Source: Clostridiaceae bacterium
GTDB taxonomy: Bacteria > Bacillota > Clostridia > DSM-8532
Length of the DNA stretch: 55,890 nt
Assembly: GCA_012839205.1 (NCBI GenBank)
Contig: DUNT01000048.1
Span: 1 to 55,890, forward strand
Reading direction: 5' to 3'
The number at the start of each line of letters is the position of its first letter. Position 1 is the stretch's first letter. The translations under genes were made by a program, and so were the position numbers. Positions 26,697-34,449 of this stretch are shown here, in pieces. A model generated the notes under the pieces. That model was not told the DNA's origin. It worked only from the letters and a program-made list of their open reading frames with translations, and searched no databases.

Positions 26697-27416
26697 ATGT
26701 TAGACCATTCAAGCTCGAAGCCGCTTTATGTGCAACTTGAAGAGTTAATTAGAGAAAAACTGGAAAAAGAAATATGGGTATCGGGAGATCTTATACCTTC
26801 GGAGAACGAATTAAGCAAAGAGTGCGGAGTAAGCCGCATGACAGTACGCAATGTTATAACAAAGTTGGTACAAGAAGGTTTGCTGTTTCGTATTCCAGGA
26901 AAAGGTACGTATGTATCTGAACCCAAAATTATTGCTGATACTCTTTCATATGCGGGGATTAGAGAGCAGCTTGAAAAGATGGGATATGAGGTTACTACAA
27001 AATTATTAGAGGCTGCTGCTAAGACTGGTACGAAAGAAATGTGTGATGTTTTTGAAATCGAACCAAATTCGTTGCTTTATACAATAAAACGAATTCGATA
27101 TGTAAGAAACGAGCCATTTAGTCTTCATACTTCATATATCCCGGTTGAACTTGCTCCCGGGCTTGATAAGCTAAATCTCGTCAATGAGCAGCTGTGTACG
27201 ATACTAAGTAACGAATATGGATTGATTCGTGAGCATACACAAGAGACATTGGAATCTGTAGCAGCAACTAAGGAAGAAGCAAAACTCCTGAATATACCGA
27301 TACATCATCCTCTGTTGCTGTTACAAGACACTATTATAGGTAAAAATGGAAAACCATTTGAAATATCCAGTGTTTTATTTCGTGGTGAAAAAATAAAACT
27401 AAGACTTGAATTCTGA
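26697..27416 (+). CDS. GntR-family (HutC subfamily) transcriptional regulator with UTRA domain
   Basis: A 239-residue regulator. The winged helix-turn-helix spans about residues 8-75 with LIPSENELSKECGVSRMTVRN and LVQEGLLFRIPGKGTYV, the GntR signature. From about 90 the UTRA ligand domain follows (KTGTKEMCDVFEIEPNSLLYTIKRIRYVRNEPFSLHTSYIP; the end has PFEISSVLFRGEKIKLRLEF). UTRA domains usually bind sugar phosphates or related small molecules. It lies at the end of the sugar-phosphate locus, so I infer that it controls it. HutC-type regulators commonly recognise GT-TA-AC palindromes, which agrees with the TGTATATACA sites. The ribosome site is AAGGAG. Confidence 0.93.
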   Translation: MLDHSSSKPLYVQLEELIREKLEKEIWVSGDLIPSENELSKECGVSRMTVRNVITKLVQEGLLFRIPGKGTYVSEPKIIADTLSYAGIREQLEKMGYEVTTKLLEAAAKTGTKEMCDVFEIEPNSLLYTIKRIRYVRNEPFSLHTSYIPVELAPGLDKLNLVNEQLCTILSNEYGLIREHTQETLESVAATKEEAKLLNIPIHHPLLLLQDTIIGKNGKPFEISSVLFRGEKIKLRLEF

Positions 27417-27460
27417 TTGTTTTATAAACACATAAGAGAATATGAAACAAAATATTAAGA

Positions 27461-27502
27461 AGTGAGTAAGGGACGAAATAACAGACCGTTATTCACTTTT
27501 TT
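27461..27502 (+). terminator. Terminator of the GntR gene
   Basis: AGTGAGTAAG pairs with GTTATTCACT (one G-U pair, about 9 bp) around a 17-base loop and is followed by TTTTTTA. It lies 45 bases after the stop codon. Confidence 0.7.
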
Positions 27503-27620
27503 ATATTATTGCATAGGGGACAGGTGAGGGTTCACATTTATTGAAATTTTATAATAACAGAGTTACAATATAATTATCCAACTGGATAGAGAATAAGGTT
27601 TGTGGAAGCAGGTTAAGTAT

Positions 27621-27716
27621 ATGAATAACAGAATCAGGCAGATTATTGCGTCAATAATGTCGATTATTATTATTTTGTCTATGGTATTAGGTATTGTTTT
27701 AATGGGTTTACGCTAA
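27621..27716 (+). CDS. 31-residue single-span membrane peptide
   Basis: A short frame beginning MNNRIRQIIASIMS and continuing with a run of Ile, Leu, Met and Val to GLR. It has a basic N-terminus followed by one predicted membrane helix covering nearly all the rest. The ribosome site is weak (GCAGGTTAAGTAT). A good terminator begins 37 bases after the stop, which supports an independent transcript. Short hydrophobic proteins of this plan are common in Clostridia, but I do not recognise a named family and no function can be given. It lies in the gap 27417-27814, which is otherwise free of genes. Confidence 0.5.
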   Translation: MNNRIRQIIASIMSIIIILSMVLGIVLMGLR

Positions 27717-27753
27717 GCTATCTTTTGCAATTTATATATTTAATAAAAGAAGG

Positions 27754-27781
27754 GGGAGGCACCAATATGCTTCCCTTTTTT
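27754..27781 (+). terminator. Terminator after the 31-residue membrane peptide
   Basis: GGGAGGCA and TGCTTCCC form an 8-bp stem with one G-U pair and a 6-base loop, followed by TTTTTT. Confidence 0.82.
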
Positions 27782-27814
27782 GTACGTAACATTTCTGTTC
27801 CTTAACAACTTCAT

Positions 27815-28003
27815 TTACTGTGACCAGGTAGTGTTCTTCTTACCGTCAAAACGGATGGGATTTGCCTTTTCTTTTGAGTGTTTTGCTTTTCCCTGAATTT
27901 CAGGTACAGGATACACCTCATTTTTTTTAAAATGTTGTTTCTTATTACTTTCTGTGCCATGTGGTGCTTCCGGATCCGGTCTTCTCATACCCTTTTTTGC
28001 CAT
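27815..28003 (-). CDS. Small basic conserved-type protein (62 residues)
   Basis: A 62-residue hydrophilic protein beginning MAKKGMRRPDPEAPHGTES and continuing through KKQHFKKNEV, VPEIQGKAKHSKEKANPI. It is rich in Lys, His and Pro, with no membrane segment and no Cys. The wording resembles a small conserved protein that I associate with clostridial spore-formers, but I cannot name a family. The start ATG at 28003 has AAAGGA 10 bases upstream on the minus strand. Its codon use and the ribosome site make it more than a chance frame. It is divergent from the DUF3794 gene, which could suggest shared sporulation-related control. Confidence 0.7.
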   Translation of the reverse strand: MAKKGMRRPDPEAPHGTESNKKQHFKKNEVYPVPEIQGKAKHSKEKANPIRFDGKKNTTWSQ

Positions 28004-28259
28004 ATGTTCGCATTCCTTTCTTTAATTTTTTCAACGATTCAGTATTCTGCATCAATTTTGTATGAATTCGACTGACAGTTATAGTTTTAATCACATGCGT
28101 ACTTTATTATGCAGATTACTGATCGCCTTACATCCTTTTTAAAAGAGGATTAGAAGAAAAATTAGAATTGCGGTGTAGCAACTTTGGACTAGCCTGAATA
28201 ATATGTATTGAGCTTGTTCGACAAGACAAGCATAAAATTTTAAAGAAAGGAGTGAGAGA

Positions 28260-28946
28260 ATGAAAAAGAAAATTCTTCAAGTACCTGTTATAGTCGGTAA
28301 GGGATCTGAACAGTTTTTTGTCGAAAAGGATCTTTGCCTTGCACCGTCCAGCCCTCCGATATATAAAATTGAGAAAATTGATAAAAAAGTTGTTATAACA
28401 GATGCAAGTGTTATTCCGGGTAAAGTAATTTTCAATGCTTATATCTGGAAGAACGTCACTTACAAGACCGTGGAGGATGTTTGTGATGGAGTTGTCTATG
28501 GCGATATTCATCATGCTACCTTCAAAATCCCCTTTGGCGGCTTTGTTGAAATAAAAGCTATAGGGTGCGATAAGATTGATGAATGTGATACTCCTGAGTT
28601 ACTGGAAGCGTTCGTTGAAGGTGAAAAGGACTTCTTACATAACGAGACTAAATGCAAAGGACAAAAAGTATTCTGCAGCCTTTTAGAAAAAGACGTTGTA
28701 AAGATTACCTTCAAAGTTGTCAGAGCAGAACATGTTCCTGTCTGTGTCGATGAAGAAGACAAAAAAGATAAGGAAAAATGTAAATGCGACGACAAAATCG
28801 ATGATAAGAAAGATAATAAGTTTGACAAATTTGACAAGTACGACCATGACAAGTGCGACAATAAGGATGACAAGTGGGAAAAACGTTATGATTGCCGAGG
28901 GGATTACTATGCCAATTGCCGTGGAAACTACTACAAAAGATGGTAA
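28260..28946 (+). CDS. DUF3794/SPOCS-domain protein with a charged Cys-containing tail
   Basis: A 228-residue protein. Residues about 1-165 fit the SPOCS (DUF3794) domain found in SipL and other spore-coat or exosporium-associated proteins: VPVIVGKGSEQFFVEKD at the start, then KIDKKVVITDASVIPGKVIFNAYIWKNV and the late VFCSLLEKDVVKITFKVV. From about 170 the chain is low complexity, made of Asp, Lys and scattered Cys (KCKCDDKIDDKKDNKFDKF), and it ends with Tyr, Arg and Cys repeats (DCRGDYYANCRGNYYKRW). Such tails are typical of crosslinked or metal-binding coat proteins. Exact role unknown. The ribosome site AAAGGAGTGAGAGA is strong; a terminator follows. Confidence 0.85.
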   Translation: MKKKILQVPVIVGKGSEQFFVEKDLCLAPSSPPIYKIEKIDKKVVITDASVIPGKVIFNAYIWKNVTYKTVEDVCDGVVYGDIHHATFKIPFGGFVEIKAIGCDKIDECDTPELLEAFVEGEKDFLHNETKCKGQKVFCSLLEKDVVKITFKVVRAEHVPVCVDEEDKKDKEKCKCDDKIDDKKDNKFDKFDKYDHDKCDNKDDKWEKRYDCRGDYYANCRGNYYKRW

Positions 28947-28970
28947 CCTCCTTCCCAGCATTTAAAAACG

Positions 28971-28992
28971 GGGAGGCTTATAGCCTCCCTTT
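28971..28992 (+). terminator. Terminator of the DUF3794 gene
   Basis: GGGAGGCT and AGCCTCCC form a perfect 8-bp stem with a 3-base loop, followed by TTT. The T-run is short. Confidence 0.75.
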
Positions 28993-29020
28993 AAGACTAA
29001 TCGTCGTCTGCTTTTTTCTC

Positions 29021-30715
29021 TTATGTTCCAGGTGTCTTTTTGCCAAAACCCTGAAAAGGCTTCAGTGGAGTTGTCACAGTTTTCAGTAGACGATATCCGC
29101 CCGAAAGATTATATACATTATCAAATCCATTCCGCATAAGAATTCTTGAAGCAAGATACCCGCGAAGGCCAATTTGACAGAATACATAAACTGGCTTTTT
29201 AGAATCAAGTTCAGATATCCGCTCTCTTAAATTGTCTACAGGAATATTCACGGCTCCTGTAATGCTTCCATTAGAGAACTCTATCCCGGTTCTTACATCC
29301 AGAATGGTTACTTTTTCAGGGTTTAGGTTTTTTACATCATGCCAATGGAAAATCTTCATATCTCCGTTAATTATATTAGACGCAACGTAACCAGCCATGT
29401 TAACAGGGTCTTTAGCAGACCCAAAGGGAGGTGCATAGGACAGTTCAAGATTTGTAAGATCGGATACAGTCATTCCGGCCTTTATAGCTGTCGCAATAAC
29501 ATCTATGCGTTTATCCACACCTTTATATCCTATGATCTGCGCACCGAGTACCTTTCCGCTGTTTTTCCCAAACAGCAGCTTTATTGTCATATAGGTAGCC
29601 CCAGGGTAGTAGCTTGCATGAGAAGCACTGAAGGTAAATGATTTTTCATAGTCAATACCGGCAGCTTTTAAGCCTTTTTCATTGCAGCCAGTGGTTGCCA
29701 CGGTCATATCAAAGGCTTTTAGTATGGCTGTACCCAAAGTACCCCCGTAAGTACTGTTCCTGCCGGCAATATTATCTGCCGCAATGCGCCCCTGACGATT
29801 AGCGGGGGAGGCTAAAGGTACAAAAACCTTATTGCCGGTTATTACATCAACTACCTCTACAGCATCACCGACAGCATAAATAAATGGATCGCTTGTTCTC
29901 ATATGATTGTCGGTAACAATACAATCCCGGACTCCTAATTCCAACCCCGCATCTTTTGCAATCTTGCTTTCAGGTCTTACGCCCACTGCAAGAATTACCA
30001 TATCGGCATAAATACTTTTACCTTCACTTAGCTTAACTTCATAAGTTCCATTATGAGAATTAAGGCCTGTTACCCCACGATTCAAATATAATGCTGCACC
30101 TTTGCTTTGAATATGTTTATGGACCTCAGCGGCCATATCAAAATCCAATGGTTGGATAACATGGTCAGAAAGCTCGACAATTGAGACATCAAGTCCTAAC
30201 AAATGAAGATTTTCCGCCATTTCAATCCCTATATAACCTGCTCCTACAACTACAGCGCTTTTTGGGTTGTTTTGCATAACATAATTTTTTATTCGGTAAG
30301 TATCCGGGATATTTCTTAAAGTAAAGACTGCTTCTGTTTTTGCACCTTCAATAGGGGGTACGAGTGGCTCTGCTCCGGGTGACAAAATGAGATAATCGTA
30401 GCTTTCCTCATACACTTTTCCGTTGGTTTCTTTTACTTCTACGGTTTTTTTACCCCGGTTAATTTTTGTAACTTCACTTCTGATTCTAACATCTACGTTA
30501 AGGCGGCTTTTAAATGATTCAGGGGACTGGAGTGTTAACTTTTCTTTGTCTGTAATAACATCTCCTATGAAATATGGTAGACCACAATTGGCAAAAGAAA
30601 TATAATCCCCTCTTTCAAAAATTATAATTTCCGCATGTTCATCCAGTCTCCTGAGCCTGGCTGCCGCTGTAGCACCACCGGCTACTCCGCCGACAATTAA
30701 AACCTTTTTTTTCAT
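29021..30715 (-). CDS. CoA-disulfide reductase fused to a rhodanese domain
   Basis: A 564-residue flavoenzyme. Residues 1 to about 450 form a pyridine nucleotide-disulfide oxidoreductase with FAD motif IVGGVAGGATAAARLRRL and the single redox Cys in SFANCGLPYFIGD (C44), which marks the CoA-disulfide or persulfide reductase subgroup. An NAD(P)H motif VVGAGYIGIEMAENL lies near residue 160. The last 100 residues are a rhodanese domain with active Cys in VFCQIGLRGY. Fusions of this kind (CoADR-RHD) reduce CoA disulfides, polysulfides or persulfides. I chose the ATG at 30715, placed after AAGGAGTG. It is adjacent to a Crp/Fnr regulator and a thioredoxin on the same strand. Confidence 0.93.
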   Translation of the reverse strand: MKKKVLIVGGVAGGATAAARLRRLDEHAEIIIFERGDYISFANCGLPYFIGDVITDKEKLTLQSPESFKSRLNVDVRIRSEVTKINRGKKTVEVKETNGKVYEESYDYLILSPGAEPLVPPIEGAKTEAVFTLRNIPDTYRIKNYVMQNNPKSAVVVGAGYIGIEMAENLHLLGLDVSIVELSDHVIQPLDFDMAAEVHKHIQSKGAALYLNRGVTGLNSHNGTYEVKLSEGKSIYADMVILAVGVRPESKIAKDAGLELGVRDCIVTDNHMRTSDPFIYAVGDAVEVVDVITGNKVFVPLASPANRQGRIAADNIAGRNSTYGGTLGTAILKAFDMTVATTGCNEKGLKAAGIDYEKSFTFSASHASYYPGATYMTIKLLFGKNSGKVLGAQIIGYKGVDKRIDVIATAIKAGMTVSDLTNLELSYAPPFGSAKDPVNMAGYVASNIINGDMKIFHWHDVKNLNPEKVTILDVRTGIEFSNGSITGAVNIPVDNLRERISELDSKKPVYVFCQIGLRGYLASRILMRNGFDNVYNLSGGYRLLKTVTTPLKPFQGFGKKTPGT

Positions 30716-30825
30716 AGATGCACTCCTTACAAACCTATTCCAAAAACATAGCTGATTATTTTTTCGCGAGAATATCATATGCCAAAGAATAAATTATATC
30801 AGTGACTATGTTACACAGAAATGTA

Positions 30826-31485
30826 TCAGATTCGGCCCTTATGCAGCATTATTTTTCCGCGGTTTAGCGTTAACTGCCCTTTTGATTCCATTTCTTTTAA
30901 AAGGCGGCTTATTACCTCTCTGGCTGTACCTAACTCTGATGCGATTGCTTCATGAGTTGCATACAGAGGATATGTTCCTCCTGCCGTCTTAGTGATCAGA
31001 AAATCCTCAAGACGATCACTTGTCCGTTTAAAGGTAACGTTTTCAAGAAGTCCCAATAAAGAATAAAATTTTGCGGACATGGATGAAAAGAAAAACTTCT
31101 GAATTGAAGGAGTTTCATAAAAGTATTTTTTAAATATTTCAATGGGTATAAATACAACATCGGATACCTGTTCAGCAGCAGCAGATACAGGAAAGGGGAT
31201 ATCTCCTGTACCAAGCATACAGGCAACTGTAAGCACACAGGTTTCACCTCGCCCTATACGGTAGAGAGTGATTTCCTTGCCATCTTCTGACAACTTATAA
31301 ATCCTTATAGTGCCCGAAAGAACAAGAATAACACCTGAACAGCCACGACTTTCGTCCAGAAGAATCATACCCGGCTCTAATTTTTGATGATATAGCCAAT
31401 TAAAAAAGCTGTCCTGCTTATTACCTAATTCATTAATAAAAGGAAAAGCTTTTTTCAGGTTCACTTTTACTTTTTCATCAAGCAT
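30826..31485 (-). CDS. Crp/Fnr-family transcriptional regulator
   Basis: A 219-residue regulator with an N-terminal cyclic-nucleotide-type sensor barrel (LEPGMILLDESRGCSGVILVLSGTIRIYKL, then GKEITLYRIGRGE) and a C-terminal winged helix (YATHEAIASELGTAREVISRLLKEMESKGQL). Fnr-type N-terminal Cys clusters are missing, but there is a pair of Cys in GETCVLTVACMLG within the barrel and one in RGC. In several members of this branch such Cys are thought to sense thiol or sulfur state. Its position directly upstream of the CoADR-rhodanese gene makes that gene the obvious target. An AGGAAG-type ribosome site precedes the ATG. Confidence 0.9.
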   Translation of the reverse strand: MLDEKVKVNLKKAFPFINELGNKQDSFFNWLYHQKLEPGMILLDESRGCSGVILVLSGTIRIYKLSEDGKEITLYRIGRGETCVLTVACMLGTGDIPFPVSAAAEQVSDVVFIPIEIFKKYFYETPSIQKFFFSSMSAKFYSLLGLLENVTFKRTSDRLEDFLITKTAGGTYPLYATHEAIASELGTAREVISRLLKEMESKGQLTLNRGKIMLHKGRI

Positions 31486-31524
31486 AATACTTCCTCCGAT
31501 TATTCATATAATAGCACAGAACAA

Positions 31525-31550
31525 TAAAAAAAGACAGGGTTTACCTGTCT
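31525..31550 (-). terminator. Terminator of the thioredoxin gene
   Basis: Read on the minus strand, AGACAGG and CCTGTCT form a 7-bp stem with a 5-base loop, followed by a run of seven T. It separates the thioredoxin gene from the Crp/Fnr gene, so these are probably separate transcripts. Confidence 0.85.
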
Positions 31551-31582
31551 GTAATCACTGTATCTATTATATTAATAATCCA

Positions 31583-31891
31583 TCAGAGCATATTCTTGAA
31601 ATCTTCTTTGCTTCTGAAACCTACAACTTTATTTGTGGCCTTGCCTTGTTTAAAGGCAATAACAGTAGGTATACTCATTACACCGAATTTACTGGCCAAT
31701 TCAGGCTCTTCATCTACATTTACCTTTAGCACCTTTACTTTACCTTCCATTTCTCCAGCCAATTCATCAAGCACCGGCGACAGCATACGGCAAGGGCCGC
31801 ACCATGGAGCCCAAAAGTCAACTAATACCGGTAAGGTTGAACTTGAAATCTCTCTATCAAAATCATTTTTCGTAACGTGTTTAATACTCAT
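31583..31891 (-). CDS. trxA: Thioredoxin
   Basis: A 102-residue cytoplasmic thioredoxin that donates electrons to reductases and reduces protein disulfides. It has the active-site motif FWAPWCGPCRM near residues 26-36, the conserved Asp in VLVDFWA, the cis-Pro loop MSIPTVIAF near 73-81 and the KVVGF ending typical of the family. Length is normal. Its neighbours on the same strand are a Crp/Fnr regulator and a CoA-disulfide reductase-rhodanese, which suggests a group for thiol and sulfur redox control, although a terminator lies between. A GAAGGGAG ribosome site precedes the start. Confidence 0.95.
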   Translation of the reverse strand: MSIKHVTKNDFDREISSSTLPVLVDFWAPWCGPCRMLSPVLDELAGEMEGKVKVLKVNVDEEPELASKFGVMSIPTVIAFKQGKATNKVVGFRSKEDFKNML

Positions 31892-31982
31892 GGAACCACA
31901 ACTCCCTTCAAAATCCTGTCACAAAATTTCTTTAATAATAATATACCCCGTTTGCAGGGATTATTCTGTGATAAAGTTACAG

Positions 31983-32011
31983 TTTAAAAAAATGAATTCT
32001 TGTGCTATAAT
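31983..32011 (+). promoter_or_regulatory. Promoter of the cyclophilin lipoprotein gene
   Basis: TTTAAA at 31983-31988, 17 bases of spacer, then TATAAT at 32006-32011 with an extended -10 TG (TGCTATAAT). It lies 64 bases ahead of the start codon. Confidence 0.7.
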
Positions 32012-32074
32012 ATTTTAGTTCGTATTATGGGAAGCCCAGAATTTTTATCGGGCACATATATATGGAGGTTTATG

Positions 32075-32788
32075 ATGAAAATAACAAATATATTAAAATC
32101 TGCCGGACTGATTATTCTTTGTGCTACTTTATTTGCCGGCTGCGGAAAATCCAATACTATAACCATAGGCGAGGGAGCCAACAAAATAACACTAACGCCC
32201 GGTTATCAGTTTATGCAGGTTCAGGACGGGGCCACCAAAGCTGTTATTAAAACCAATATGGGTGATATTAAGATAAAATTATTTCCCGAAAAGGCAGAAA
32301 AGGCTGTCAAAAATTTTGTTGAACACGCAAAGAACGGCTATTATGATGACTTAATATTCCATAGAGTAATTGAAGATTTTATGATTCAGGGCGGGGATCC
32401 ACTTGGGGACGGCACCGGAGGAGAAAGCATCTGGGGGGGACCTTTTGAAGATGAGTTTTCCTTTGATCTATTTAATTACCGGGGAGCTCTTTCAATGGCC
32501 AATTCTGGCCCGAACACCAATGGCAGCCAATTTTTTATCGTTCATAAAAAAGATATGTCAGATGATGAAATTGAATACCTTAAAAACTCTGGTTACCCAA
32601 AAGAAATCATAGAGCTTTATAAAGAGCATGGTGGCACACCATGGCTTGATTTCAGGCATACCGTATTTGGCCAGGTTTACGAAGGAATGGATATAGTAGA
32701 TAAAATTGCAGCAGTTAAGACAGATGAAAATGATAAGCCATTGGAGGATGTCGTAATCAAGTCCATTGAAATTACAGAAGGGAAATAA
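32075..32788 (+). CDS. Lipoprotein peptidyl-prolyl cis-trans isomerase (cyclophilin type)
   Basis: A 237-residue exported foldase. A lipoprotein signal, MKITNILKSAGLIILCATLF, is followed by the lipobox FAGC (Cys near 25). From about 60 comes the cyclophilin domain: GDIKIKLFPEKAEKAVKNFVEHA, then GYYDDLIFHRVIEDFMIQGGDP (active-site Arg) and GALSMANSGPNTNGSQFFI. A small insert sits between the last conserved strands, as in other clostridial surface cyclophilins. It should assist folding of exported proteins at the outer membrane face. Two tandem ATGs exist; I chose the second (32075), which is 6 bases from GGAGG. The next gene follows 11 bases downstream. Confidence 0.92.
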   Translation: MKITNILKSAGLIILCATLFAGCGKSNTITIGEGANKITLTPGYQFMQVQDGATKAVIKTNMGDIKIKLFPEKAEKAVKNFVEHAKNGYYDDLIFHRVIEDFMIQGGDPLGDGTGGESIWGGPFEDEFSFDLFNYRGALSMANSGPNTNGSQFFIVHKKDMSDDEIEYLKNSGYPKEIIELYKEHGGTPWLDFRHTVFGQVYEGMDIVDKIAAVKTDENDKPLEDVVIKSIEITEGK

Positions 32789-32799
32789 TAAGAGGTACA

Positions 32800-33588
32800 A
32801 TGAACAGAAAGCAAGGCGGCAGAAGGTTTTTTGCCGCATTTCTTATAGTATCAGGCATACTGCTTTTCAGTAACACAGTATCTGCACATAATTATTCCAA
32901 CGATTGGAATTTTGGAGTTGTAATGCCCTCTGTTATCGGGCTTTGCTGTTTTGCATATTCTGCGGTATTGCTATTCGCCAAAGGCCCCATTATTAAAAAT
33001 AAAGGGTTAAGAATAACGTTTATTGTGGTTTTTATCATTTGCATTTTATTTTTTATCGTGGTGGAAACCTTGATTATTATAGATCCCTACACACACGGAA
33101 AACAGCAGGCCGGAAGAGTGGACACTGTTATTGTTCTCGGCTGCGGTATATGGCCTGACGGAAGGCCTACCTTAGCTTTAAAGATGCGCCTGGATAAGGC
33201 AATTGAATACTATGAAGAAAATCCTCATGTAAATATAGTTGTTACAGGCGGACAGGGGCCTAATGAGCCATACCCTGAGGCATTGGCTATGGAAGAGTAC
33301 CTGATTAGCCGTAATATACCGAAAGATAAGATTATAACAGAAGATAAATCCACCAGCACAAGAGAGAACTTTGAGTTTTCCAGAAGAGTTATGAATCTTC
33401 CGGATGATAAAACTGAAAAGATAGTCTTTGTAACTAATGACTTTCATGTATTACGTGCCCGGATACTTGCCCGTAGATTTGGTTTTGAAGCATATGCAAT
33501 TCCGGCGCCGACGCCGCGGGTAATAATGCTTAACAGCTATCTGCGTGAATTCTTTGCATTTGTTAAATCCATGGCAGTAGATTATTAA
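32800..33588 (+). CDS. YdcF-like DUF218 membrane protein
   Basis: A 262-residue protein with three hydrophobic helices in the first 100 residues followed by a DUF218 domain. The domain starts at TVIVLGCGIWPDGRPTLALKMRLDKA and includes VVTGGQGPNEPYPEALAMEEYL and TEDKSTSTRENFEFSRR, the conserved pattern of YdcF, SanA and ElyC proteins. These are linked to envelope or wall-polymer metabolism, but the reaction is not established. The gene is 11 bases after the cyclophilin gene and likely co-transcribed. Its ribosome site is AAGAGGTACA. Confidence 0.9.
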   Translation: MNRKQGGRRFFAAFLIVSGILLFSNTVSAHNYSNDWNFGVVMPSVIGLCCFAYSAVLLFAKGPIIKNKGLRITFIVVFIICILFFIVVETLIIIDPYTHGKQQAGRVDTVIVLGCGIWPDGRPTLALKMRLDKAIEYYEENPHVNIVVTGGQGPNEPYPEALAMEEYLISRNIPKDKIITEDKSTSTRENFEFSRRVMNLPDDKTEKIVFVTNDFHVLRARILARRFGFEAYAIPAPTPRVIMLNSYLREFFAFVKSMAVDY

Positions 33589-33674
33589 AAGCGTCTTTCA
33601 TGCCCTTAGTACATAAGATAAGAATACGAGCATACATCTCACTTCTCACATCCCATCTCTCACATCACGTTATT

Positions 33675-33753
33675 GTCATCCTGAGCGTCAGCGAAGGATC
33701 TTAAACGTCAACGCTAACGATTCTTCATTACGCTTCGCTCCATTCAGAATGAC
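33675..33753. repeat. Palindromic intergenic repeat, copy 2
   Basis: A 79-bp unit from GTCATCCTGAGCGTCAGCG to CATTCAGAATGAC. It is nearly identical, in reverse orientation, to the copy at 51364-51442. The ends GTCATCCTGA and TCAGAATGAC, and the inner AAGGATCTT and GATTCTTC, make it an imperfect palindrome. Confidence 0.85.
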
Positions 33754-33821
33754 ACGAGGGGGCCCAGAATGACATCTTTGCTCGCATTATTCTTAGTATA
33801 CCCACAGAATTATCAGGGAAG

Positions 33822-34364
33822 TCACTGATTATCTTTATCTTTACCTAAAAGTACCGCAATAACTTCAGGGTAAATTTCCTTTGCATGGGCTTTCCAATTT
33901 CTGCAGATGGAACGTGCATCATCCCTTGAGCCTACAGACAGCCTTATATCAATAAGAGGATTAAAATCCTCCAGAATCTTACATTTTACTTCATATTCAG
34001 TTTCGTTCTCGAGGGTATATTCAGCAACAACCGATGTTTCAAGACGCATTACCGAGCGTATTGCATCTATATTTTTATCAAGCCTGGTTCTAATTCCGAT
34101 AGGTACCAGATTAATAAACATATCCAACATTTTTTGCCCTTCTTCCGAAAGGCTGTAATAATCTAAATCATCCCTGGTTTCAGTTATTATAAGATTATCC
34201 CGCTGCATTTCATGAACACTTTGCTGAAGGAGAAAATAATTCATGTAGCGGTTTTCCAGCATTATTCTTGTCAGTTGCATATTGCTTATTGGTATTCGAA
34301 CCTTATAAAGAAAGTATAACAGCAAAACTTTATTTTCAGCTTTTTCACGATTTTCCAAATCCAT
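33822..34364 (-). CDS. DUF4364 family protein
   Basis: A 180-residue cytoplasmic protein of the DUF4364 family, which is common in Clostridia. The N-terminal half looks like a winged helix: KVLLLYFLYKVRIPISNMQLTRIML, then YFLLQQSVHEMQRDNLIITETRDDLDYYSLSEEGQKML with a clear wing. The C-terminal half has alternating strands (AEYTLENETEYEVKCKILED and LIDIRLSVGSRDDARSICRNWK). A DNA-binding role is plausible from the fold, but no function is established. The ATG at 34364 is preceded by CAGGAG on the minus strand. It stands alone between two repeat-bearing gaps. Confidence 0.88.
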   Translation of the reverse strand: MDLENREKAENKVLLLYFLYKVRIPISNMQLTRIMLENRYMNYFLLQQSVHEMQRDNLIITETRDDLDYYSLSEEGQKMLDMFINLVPIGIRTRLDKNIDAIRSVMRLETSVVAEYTLENETEYEVKCKILEDFNPLIDIRLSVGSRDDARSICRNWKAHAKEIYPEVIAVLLGKDKDNQ

Positions 34365-34449
34365 TCTTTTGTACTCCTGACATTTTTATTATTAAAACAA
34401 TAATCATTATATAATAACAATAATTCACATACTCACATAATAATGAAGT

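Noticed and set aside
27878-28075. Plus-strand 65-residue hydrophobic frame
   Set aside because: It is the complement of the 62-residue basic protein, which has a better ribosome site and composition.
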